Assembly (NCBI RefSeq): GCF_001956855.1
Contig: NZ_MTHD01000003.1
Span: forward strand, 434,001 to 498,000
Source: Azonexus hydrophilus
GTDB taxonomy: Bacteria; Pseudomonadota; Gammaproteobacteria; Burkholderiales; Rhodocyclaceae
Length of the DNA stretch: 64,000 bases
Direction: 5' to 3'
Of this stretch, positions 55,365 to 64,000 are shown piece after piece; position 1 is the first letter of the stretch, and the number at the start of each line of letters is the position of its first letter. The position numbers were made by a program, and so were the translations under genes. The notes beneath the pieces are model-generated. The model was not told the DNA's origin and made no database searches. It saw only the letters and a list, made by a program, of their open reading frames with translations.

Positions 55365-57450
55365 ATGAAAACTCACCGCATGAACCCGCTCGCCACCTGC
55401 TTGGCGCTGGCCTTTGCCGCGCCGGCGCTGGCCGACGAGGCAATCCGTTTCGACCCGATGGTGATCACCGGCAGCCGGGTCGAGCAGAGCACGTTCGATC
55501 TGCCTGCTGCGGTCGACGTGGTCGATTCGGCAAAAATTGGCGCCGCCCAGCTTGGGGTAAATGCTTCCGAGGCACTGGCAAGTGTGCCCGGGATCGTCGT
55601 CCAGAATCGTCAGAACTACGCCCAGGATCTGCAGATTTCGTCGCGCGGTTTTGGCGCCAGAACCGCCTTCGGCGTCCGCGGCATCCGTCTGGTGGCCGAT
55701 GGTATTCCGGCGTCGATGCCGGACGGACAGGGGCAGGCGGCGACCTTCAATCTCGACCGTGCCGAGCGCATCGAGGTCATGCGTGGGCCGCTGTCGTCGG
55801 TTTATGGCAACGCGGCGGGCGGCGTCATCCAGTTGTTTACGCCGGATGGCAAGGGGCGGCCAAGTATTGAGGGCCGTTTCAGCGCTGGCAGCAACGACAC
55901 CTGGAAGAGCGATCTGGCCAGCCAGGGCGAGGTCGGCGGTCTGGCCTATGTCGTCGATGCCTCGCGTTTCGTGTCCGATGGTTACCGCGACCATAGCGCC
56001 GTCCGGCGCGACCAGGGCCTGGTCAAACTCGGCGTTTCGCCGAGCCCGGACGGGCGGCTGACTTTTGTTGCCAGCAGCTTCCGCCAGATCGCCGACGACC
56101 CGCTCGGGCTCGACTGGGCCGCTTACCAGAGCCGGCCGGAAGGCGTCACCCCGGGCGCACTCAGTTTTGATACGCGCAAGCGGATCAGCCAGCAACAGGC
56201 CGGGCTCAATTACGAGCATCGTTTCGGCGAACATGCCCTGCAGTTGTCGACCTACGCCGGCCAGCGCTCGGTGATCCAGTACCAGTCCATCCCGGTCGGG
56301 GTGCAGGGCAATCCGCGCCATTCGGGCGGCGTCATCGATTTCGACCGCAGCTTTGCCGGCGCCTCGGCGCGCTGGATTGCCCGCAGCCGGCTGGCCGGCG
56401 GCCGGCTGACGACAACCCTGGGCGTCGATTACGAGCGTTCGCTCGATGACCGCCAAGGCTACGAGAATTTCATCGGTGCCACGCTCGGGGTCAAGGGCCG
56501 CCTGCGCCGCGACGAAACCGACCGGGTGGCGGCTAGCGGTGTCTATGTGCAGGGCCAGTGGCAGGGCGAGCGCTGGGGTTTCAGCGGCGGCCTGCGCCAT
56601 AGCCGGGTTGGCTTCAAGGTCAGCGACCACTACATCGTCGCCGGTAACGGTGACGACAGTGGTGAGGTCGACTACCGCAAGACGACGCCGACGCTGGCAG
56701 CAACGTTCGCGCTGACGCCTGGCGTCAATCTCTACGCCAGCGTTGCCCGCGGTTTCGAGACACCATCGCTGAACGAGCTTTTCTATTCCGGGCCGGGTGC
56801 CAGCTTCAGTTTCGACCTCAAGCCGGCGACCAGTACCCACCTGGAAACCGGTATCAAGGCCCTGCTCGGCAACAACAGCCGGCTGGACATCGCGCTGTTC
56901 GAAGTGCGGACCCGGGATGAACTGGTGGTGGCTGCCTCGGCTGGCGGTCGCACCAGCTACATCAACGCCGGTCGTACCCTGCGCCGTGGCATTGAGGCGG
57001 CGCTCGACGTGCGCTGGTCGGGGGGCTTTTCCGGTCGTCTCGCCTACACCGGCCTGCGCGCCGAATTCGACGAGGCCTATACCGGCAACAGTGGTGTCGT
57101 CGCTGCCGGCAACCGCCTGCCCGGCGTGCCGTCCTCGCAGTTGTACGGCGAACTGGCTTGGAAACATGCGGTCAGCGGTTTCCAGGCGGCGATCGAAACG
57201 CTGGCGCGGAGCCGGGTCTATGTCGACGACACTAATGCCGCGCGTTCGGCACCCGGCTACGCGATCGCCAACCTGCGCTTCGCGCTTGATCGCGATTACG
57301 GCGCGTTGTCGGTCGGTACCTTCCTGCGCATCGACAACCTGTTCGATCGCCAGTACGTCGGTTCGGTAATCGTTGGCGACAGCAACGGCCGCTATTACGA
57401 ATCAGCGCCCGGCCGCAACTGGCTGGCCGGGGTAACGCTGAAACACCGTT

Positions 57451-57455
<5 letters not shown>
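55365..57455 (+). CDS. pqqU: TonB-dependent outer-membrane receptor, PqqU (YncD)-like
   Basis: 696-residue receptor. Signal peptide (MKTHRMNPLATCLALAFAAPALA) then TonB box-like VITGSR and plug with VVQNRQNYAQDLQ, SRGFGARTAFGVRGIR and IPASMPDGQGQ, barrel segments with YQSIPVGVQGNPRHSGGVI, and C terminus VGSVIVGDSNGRYYE followed by PGRNW and a terminal Phe. These match E. coli YncD, shown to import PQQ, block for block. GGAGAC before the ATG. Third gene of the sigma-54-dependent operon, implying PQQ uptake is co-regulated with PQQ enzymes. Confidence 0.88.
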
Positions 57456-59227
<1,772 letters not shown>

Positions 59228-59366
59228 TTAAAGTGTTTTTTCTTTTGTTTCTTGAGGTGGTTAATCTTGTTTTGAAGACTTGGGATGTTAGATCGCTTGC
59301 TGTCACTTGATAAGTCGGCAACTTTGAATAAAACTGTTTCCAATTTGATAACAATAAAGTTCCGAG

Positions 59367-60317
59367 ATGAGTGATATCAACGACATGCTGCTGTTTGCCC
59401 AGGTGGTCAAGGCCAGGAGTTTTTCCGGGGCGGCACTGCGGCTCGGTATCTCGAAGTCGCGGGTCAGCAAGGCCGTGGCGCGACTGGAAACGGCGCTCGG
59501 GGTCCGTCTGCTCCAGCGCAGCACCCGGCGGCTCAGCCTGACCGAAGTTGGCGAAGCCTACTTCGAGCATTGCGACCGCATCCTCGATGAGCTGGCGCTG
59601 GCCGACAACACGGTCAGCAGCCTGCATCAGGAGCCGCGGGGGCGGTTGAAATTCAGCGCGCCGGTTGCTTTCAGCACCCTGCACGTGGCCCCGGCCTTGC
59701 CGGATTTCATGGCGCAATATCCCGACGTGTCGGTGGACATGACGATCAGCGATCGTCTTGTCGATCTGGTCGAGGAAGGTTATGACCTGGCGCTGCGCAT
59801 TGCGCCGGAGCCCGGCTTGAATCTCGTGGCCCGGCGCCTGGCGCCAATCCGGCGCAAGATCTGCGCGAGTCCATCCTATCTGGCGCGGCGCGGCATACCG
59901 CGGGTTCCCGAAGATCTGGTCGGGCACAATTGTCTCGACTACACCTACATGAATGCCCAGGGGTTCTGGCATCTTCAGGGGCCGCAAGGCGATGCTTCGG
60001 TAGCGGTTTCCGGCACCTTGCGCATCAACGACGATGAGGCGCTGTCGCAGGCCGTGCTTGGCGGTCTGGGACTGGCCCTGTTGCCGACTTTCATCATCGG
60101 TAGCGAACTGCAGGCCGGCCGGCTGGTCGAAGTCTTACCCGGCTATGTGCCAGTCGAGCGCTTCATTTACGCCGTGCATCTGCCCAACCGGCATTTGCCG
60201 CTGAAAGTCAGGGCTTTTGTCGATTTCCTGCAGCAACGTTTCGGCGATGATCCCTATTGGGATCAGGCGCAATCCGGTGATGACTCGGAGCGGCTGTGGC
60301 TGGGATTGAGTCGTTGA
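59367..60317 (+). CDS. LysR-family transcriptional regulator
   Basis: 316-residue regulator: N-terminal winged HTH (FAQVVKARSFSGAALRLGISKSRVSKAVARLE, split here for length; the recognition helix is SKSRVSKAVARLE), coinducer domain with GRLKFSAPVAF, and an extended C-terminal tail. The group with the KSRVSKA helix is related to the CrgA/DsdC-type subfamily. Divergent from rnk with 139 bases between; its target is not identifiable but the adjacent aldose dehydrogenase gene is 13 bases downstream and may be co-transcribed. Confidence 0.9.
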   Translation: MSDINDMLLFAQVVKARSFSGAALRLGISKSRVSKAVARLETALGVRLLQRSTRRLSLTEVGEAYFEHCDRILDELALADNTVSSLHQEPRGRLKFSAPVAFSTLHVAPALPDFMAQYPDVSVDMTISDRLVDLVEEGYDLALRIAPEPGLNLVARRLAPIRRKICASPSYLARRGIPRVPEDLVGHNCLDYTYMNAQGFWHLQGPQGDASVAVSGTLRINDDEALSQAVLGGLGLALLPTFIIGSELQAGRLVEVLPGYVPVERFIYAVHLPNRHLPLKVRAFVDFLQQRFGDDPYWDQAQSGDDSERLWLGLSR

Positions 60318-60330
60318 ACAGGAGATGTTG

Positions 60331-61485
60331 ATGCGGCATGGATGGATGATGGCGGGCTTGCTCGCAACTGGTTTTTGCCTGACCGGATTTGCCGTTGGGG
60401 CCGAGCAGCCGCCGATCCGCAGCGAACGGGAAAACTTCCGTATCGAGGTGGTCGCGGCGGGCTTGGAACATCCCTGGTCGGTTGCTTTTCTGCCTGATGG
60501 CCGTTATCTGGTTATGGAACGTCCGGGACGCCTGCGCGTCATCGATGCCGACGGTCGTCTCGATCCACGTCCGGTTGCCGGAATTCCCGCGGTTTCGGCG
60601 CGTGGTCAGGGCGGTCTGCTCGATGTCGTCTTGCACCCGGGGTTCGCCGGGAACGGGTGGGTGTATCTCAGTTATGCGGGCGCTGGCGAGGGTGGTGTCG
60701 GTACCGAGGTGTTGCGCGGACGCTGGGTCTCCGATCGCGCCGGTAATCGTCTGGTCGATGTGCAGGTCATCTACCGGCAGTGGCCGAAGTCGGATGGTGG
60801 CGTGCATTTCGGCTCCCGGCTGGTGTTCGATCGAGCCGGATTGCTCCATGTCACCCAGGGCGATCGGGGCGAAATGGCGCGGGCCCAGCGCCTCGACGAT
60901 CTCGCGGGCAAACTGGTGCGGCTTCACGACGATGGCGGCATTCCTGCAGACAATCCCTGGCGGGGTGTTGCCGGCGCCCGTCCGGAAATATTCAGCGTCG
61001 GCCACCGCAGCATGCAGGGCGCGGCGCTGCATCCGGTCACCGGCGAGTTGTGGACGCACGAGCATGGCCCGCAAGGCGGCGACGAGATCAATGTCGCCCG
61101 GATCGGGCGCAATTACGGCTGGCCGGTGATCACTTTTGGGGTCAACTACGGTATTGGCACAAAAATCGGTGTCGGTACGCAGCGCGAAGGGCTGGAGCAG
61201 CCCTTGCATCAATGGACACCGTCAATCGCGCCCTCCGGGATGGCGTTCTATACCGGCGATCGTTTTCCCGGCTGGCGCGGCAACCTGTTCGTCGGCGCGC
61301 TCAAATTCCAGATGCTGGTCCGGCTGGAGCTTGATGGCGAGCGTGTCGTTCGCGAGGAGCGCTTGCTGACCGGTCGCGAGGGGCGTATCCGCGATGTCCG
61401 TCAGGGCCCGGACGGGTTGCTTTACCTGCTGACCGACGCCAGTAACGGAAAATTGTTGCGTCTGGTGCCGGTCAGTACGCCCTGA
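60331..61485 (+). CDS. PQQ-dependent soluble aldose sugar dehydrogenase, YliI type
   Basis: Periplasmic quinoprotein (384 residues) oxidising aldose sugars. ATG at 60331 is chosen because AGGAG lies 6 bases upstream; an ATG two codons earlier sits too close to it. Signal peptide to about GFAVGAE, then propeller signature IRVEVVAAGLEHPWSVAFLPDG-like blocks (here EVVAAGLEHPWSVAFLPDG), ERPGRLRVID, HFGSRLVFD, DEINVARIGRNYGWP and SGMAFYTGD, including the His of SVGHRSMQG, all typical of the YliI/Asd family. A second PQQ enzyme in the window. Confidence 0.92.
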   Translation: MRHGWMMAGLLATGFCLTGFAVGAEQPPIRSERENFRIEVVAAGLEHPWSVAFLPDGRYLVMERPGRLRVIDADGRLDPRPVAGIPAVSARGQGGLLDVVLHPGFAGNGWVYLSYAGAGEGGVGTEVLRGRWVSDRAGNRLVDVQVIYRQWPKSDGGVHFGSRLVFDRAGLLHVTQGDRGEMARAQRLDDLAGKLVRLHDDGGIPADNPWRGVAGARPEIFSVGHRSMQGAALHPVTGELWTHEHGPQGGDEINVARIGRNYGWPVITFGVNYGIGTKIGVGTQREGLEQPLHQWTPSIAPSGMAFYTGDRFPGWRGNLFVGALKFQMLVRLELDGERVVREERLLTGREGRIRDVRQGPDGLLYLLTDASNGKLLRLVPVSTP

Positions 61486-61488
61486 CGA

Positions 61489-62232
61489 TCAGACCCGATG
61501 GTTCATCAAGGCCTTCAGGCCATTTACGTTCAGGATGCGGATATGCTTTTGCTGGACAGCGATGTAGCCTTCTTCCTGGAACTTCGAGAAGGCGCGCGAC
61601 ACGGTTTCCAGTTTCAAGCCGAGATAGCTGCCGATTTCCTCACGCGTCATCCGCAGGTAGAACTCGGCATGCGAGAAGCCGCGGGCGGTGAAGCGCTGCG
61701 ACAGGTTGAGCAGGAAGGCGGCCAGTCGTTCCTCGGCGCGCATCGTGCCGAGCAGCATCATGACGCCATGGTCGCGGACGATTTCGCGGCTCATCACCTT
61801 GTGGAAGTGATGCTGCAGGTTGTGGATCTCGCGCGACAGGGTTTCCAGCCGCGAGAACGGGATCGCACAGATCTCGCTGTCTTCGAGTGCGATCGCGTTG
61901 CAGGTGTGATGTTCGGTGCTGATGCCGTCGAGACCGAGCAGTTCGCCGGCCATCTGGAAACCGGTGACCTGGTCGCGTCCGTCTTCGAGCAGCACGTCGG
62001 TCTTGAAGAAACCGCTGCGGATCGCGTAGATCGAGTCGAAGGCTTCGCCGGCACGGTACAGGTGATCGCCGCGCTTGATGCGACGCCGGGTCGAAATCAG
62101 GTCGTCGAGACGCTCAAGCTCTTCCAGGCTGAGGCCGAAGGGCAGGCAAAGTTCGCGCAGATTGCAGTTGGAACAGGCCGTCTTGATGACGGACAGGGAA
62201 ATCTCCTGATTCAACGGTATTGTATTGGGCAT
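61489..62232 (-). CDS. fnr: FNR-family oxygen-responsive transcription regulator
   Basis: 247 residues from ATG 62232 (MPNTIPLNQEISL). The four cysteines of the O2-labile [4Fe-4S] cluster are Cys20, Cys23, Cys29 and Cys111. cAMP-binding-like beta roll, then HTH with TREEIGSYLGLKLETVSRAF, where ETVSR is the FNR-specific recognition motif for TTGAT-N4-ATCAA. It is divergent from hemN with an FNR site in between and probably controls both. Confidence 0.95.
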   Translation of the reverse strand: MPNTIPLNQEISLSVIKTACSNCNLRELCLPFGLSLEELERLDDLISTRRRIKRGDHLYRAGEAFDSIYAIRSGFFKTDVLLEDGRDQVTGFQMAGELLGLDGISTEHHTCNAIALEDSEICAIPFSRLETLSREIHNLQHHFHKVMSREIVRDHGVMMLLGTMRAEERLAAFLLNLSQRFTARGFSHAEFYLRMTREEIGSYLGLKLETVSRAFSKFQEEGYIAVQQKHIRILNVNGLKALMNHRV

Positions 62233-62249
62233 TGGCAACCTGCATCGGC

Positions 62250-62263
62250 TTGATCCATGTCAA
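62250..62263. promoter_or_regulatory. FNR box between fnr and hemN
   Basis: TTGAT-CCAT-GTCAA (62250-62263) matches TTGAT-N4-ATCAA with one mismatch. It lies about 18 bases before the fnr start and 55 bases before the hemN start, suitable for fnr autoregulation and anaerobic activation of hemN. Confidence 0.82.
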
Positions 62264-62317
62264 CCGAAAATGCGATCCATCCCCACATAATCGAACCTAA
62301 ACTTGGCGCTATGTTAA

Positions 62318-63721
62318 ATGAATTTCGCAACTGAAAACCTCGTCTTCGATCCACAGATCATTCGCCGTTTTGACGTGAACGGTCCTCGTTACACGTCGTA
62401 TCCGACAGCAGACCGCTTTGTCGAAGCATTCGACTCGGAGGCTGCTGCGCTCTGGCTCGGCAAGCGCAACATCGGCGGAATAAGCCGGCCGCTGTCATTA
62501 TACTTCCACATCCCTTTCTGCAACACCATCTGTTACTACTGTGCATGTAACAAGATCATCACCAAGGATCACGGGCGCAGTGCCAAGTACCTGAAGTACC
62601 TGGGCAAGGAGCTGGCGCTGCAGAGTGCGGCGCTGGAAGGCCGCGATGGCGAGCATGAGGTGATCCAGCTGCACTGGGGTGGCGGTACGCCGACTTTCCT
62701 GTCGCATGATGAAATGCGGCAGTTGATGGCCGAGACGCGCAAGCACTTCAAGCTGCTTGATGGTGGCGAGTACTCGATTGAAGTCGATCCGCGCAAGGTC
62801 GATCGGGCGACGGTTGAGTTGCTTGGCGAACTTGGTTTCAACCGGATGAGCGTCGGTGTCCAGGATTTTGACGAGAAGGTTCAGGTCGCCGTCAATCGCG
62901 TGCAGAGCGAGGAAGAAACCGCTGACGTGATCACGGCAGCCCGTGCCAGCGGTTTCAAGTCGGTATCGGTCGACCTGATCTACGGTCTGCCGCATCAGAA
63001 CGTGATCGGCTTCAACCGTACGCTGGAACGCGTGCTGGCGATGGACCCGGATCGTCTGTCGATCTACAACTATGCTCACCTGCCTGGCCTGTTCAAGCCG
63101 CAGCGCCGTATTGCCGATGCTGACCTGCCGACGGCGGAGGAGCGCCTGCAGATTCTCGCGCTGGCCATTCGCAAGTTGACCGACGCCGGTTATGTCTTCA
63201 TTGGCATGGATCACTTCGCCAAGCCCGACGACGAACTTGCCGTGGCCCAGCGCCAGGGGCGGCTGCACCGCAATTTCCAGGGGTATTCGACCTATGCCGA
63301 CTGCGACATGCTGTCGTTCGGCATCTCGTCGATCAGCAAGGTCGGGCCGACCTACTACCAGAACGTCAAGACGCTGGACGAGTATTACGACCGTCTCGAT
63401 GCGCCGATGTTGCCGATTGTGCGCGGCATCGAACTGAATGCCGACGATATCCTGCGGCGTTCGATCATCCAGGCCTTGATGTGCCACTTCGAGTTGTCCA
63501 TCGAGAGCATCGAAAGCTCGCACCTGATCGATTTCCACAAGTATTTTGCGGCGGAAATCGAGGATCTGCGGGAGATGGAGCGTGGCGGTCTGCTGAAGAT
63601 TGAGCGCGACTGGATTACCGTTCTGCCGCCGGGGCGCATGCTGGTGCGCGTGATCTCGATGGCTTTTGACCGTTATCTGCGGGCCGACCGCCAGCGGACG
63701 CGTTACTCCAAGGTGATCTAG
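62318..63721 (+). CDS. hemN: Oxygen-independent coproporphyrinogen III dehydrogenase
   Basis: Radical SAM enzyme (467 residues) decarboxylating coproporphyrinogen III for haem synthesis without O2. The CxxxCxxC motif is PFCNTICYYCACNK (Cys68, Cys72, Cys75, with the usual fourth Cys77). Also GGGTPTFLS, EVDPRKVDR, SVGVQDFDEKVQ and GYSTYADCDMLSFGIS, with the HemN C-terminal domain. The FNR box upstream fits anaerobic induction. Confidence 0.97.
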   Translation: MNFATENLVFDPQIIRRFDVNGPRYTSYPTADRFVEAFDSEAAALWLGKRNIGGISRPLSLYFHIPFCNTICYYCACNKIITKDHGRSAKYLKYLGKELALQSAALEGRDGEHEVIQLHWGGGTPTFLSHDEMRQLMAETRKHFKLLDGGEYSIEVDPRKVDRATVELLGELGFNRMSVGVQDFDEKVQVAVNRVQSEEETADVITAARASGFKSVSVDLIYGLPHQNVIGFNRTLERVLAMDPDRLSIYNYAHLPGLFKPQRRIADADLPTAEERLQILALAIRKLTDAGYVFIGMDHFAKPDDELAVAQRQGRLHRNFQGYSTYADCDMLSFGISSISKVGPTYYQNVKTLDEYYDRLDAPMLPIVRGIELNADDILRRSIIQALMCHFELSIESIESSHLIDFHKYFAAEIEDLREMERGGLLKIERDWITVLPPGRMLVRVISMAFDRYLRADRQRTRYSKVI

Positions 63722-63800
63722 GCGGGATGCGGGTATCGGGCGGGCAGCGGGCAGGTTAAACTGTCCGCTTGTCTGATGTTCTGGCCGCTTGCTTTCTCCC

Positions 63801-64000
63801 ATGCCCGATTCCGGCTTCTTTGCATTGTTTCTCGTTGGCTTGCTCGGCGGTACCCACTGCGTTGGCATGTGCGGTGGCATCGTCGGTGCACTGGCCATGG
63901 GCGGCGCTTCGCGCTGGACGATGCATCTTGCCTACAACGGCGGGCGCATTCTCTCGTATGCACTGGCCGGCGCCATCGCCGGCGCCCTCGGTGCGGCCAG
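63801..64000 (+). CDS. Sulfite exporter TauE/SafE-like membrane protein, 5' part (cut by window end)
   Basis: The first 66 codons from ATG 63801 (MPDSGFFALFLVGLLGGTHC) lie in the window. Conserved segments GGTHCVGMCGGIVGAL and NGGRILSYALAGAIAGALGA are characteristic of the COG2836-type family, often near cytochrome cbb3 oxidase and fnr/hemN genes, where it may support copper/haem-copper oxidase maturation. No function can be concluded from this part alone. Confidence 0.85.
   Translation, partial: MPDSGFFALFLVGLLGGTHCVGMCGGIVGALAMGGASRWTMHLAYNGGRILSYALAGAIAGALGAA

Noticed and set aside
55065..57167. 700-codon frame antisense to the PqqU-like receptor
   Set aside because: Shadow; the receptor on plus has signal peptide, plug and barrel motifs.

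Overview
The window is a GC-rich chromosomal segment of a betaproteobacterium, most likely a member of the Rhodocyclales (Dechloromonas/Azonexus-like). This is inferred from the ileS-lspA-slpA-ispH order, a DUF3579 gene, the minor-pilin/PilY1 cluster, a Burkholderia-type trimeric porin, class I PHA synthase, sigma-54-controlled quinoprotein alcohol oxidation and O2/NO-handling genes. No rRNA, tRNA, CRISPR array, transposase or integrase was found.

Layout. 1-3.6 kb: end of ileS, then lspA, a SlpA-type FKBP and ispH, overlapping or nearly so. 3.6-9.7 kb (minus): type IV pilus tip operon fimT-pilV-pilW-pilX-pilY1-pilE-like. 9.9-13.8 kb: rpsT, a DUF3579 gene, and B12-dependent ribonucleotide reductase nrdJ with two NrdR boxes upstream. 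13.9-18.5 kb (minus): ackA, a MaoC-Pta fusion, a Cys-phosphatase and a kinase-like protein in one operon, then fabI. 18.8-23.9 kb: NAD-reducing [NiFe]-hydrogenase hoxFUYH plus maturation protease. 23.9-28.5 kb: a large sensor kinase, a UspA protein and a beta-CASP metallo-hydrolase. 28.5-34.1 kb: phaC, an MCP-like signalling protein, an ODP-type diiron protein, hemerythrin, DUF2249, a polytopic NnrS/COX1-like membrane protein and a SirB2-like protein.

34.1-46.7 kb and 53.6-57.5 kb form a quinoprotein (PQQ) alcohol oxidation system: AcoR-type sigma-54 activator, PedF-like cytochrome c, cytochrome b561, another cytochrome c, aldehyde dehydrogenase, porin, double-Cache protein, two-component pair, ExaA-type PQQ alcohol dehydrogenase, pentapeptide-repeat protein and a second PedF-like cytochrome; then a SoxYZ-like carrier, a quinoprotein-associated metallohydrolase and a TonB receptor closely resembling the PQQ importer PqqU. 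Five sites with the sigma-54 GG-N10-GC signature lie upstream of these units. Alcohol would enter through the porin, be oxidised by ExaA in the periplasm with electrons passed to cytochromes c, and the aldehyde be oxidised in the cytoplasm.

Between the two halves lies a lower-GC accessory block (about 46.9-53.3 kb): an unrecognised 472-residue protein, viaA, ravA and a NYN/LOTUS protein, flanked by related repeats in inverted orientation. The window ends (57.5-64 kb) with gdhA, rnk, a LysR regulator, a soluble PQQ aldose-type dehydrogenase, an FNR regulator divergent from hemN with an FNR box between them, and the start of a TauE/SafE-like membrane protein.
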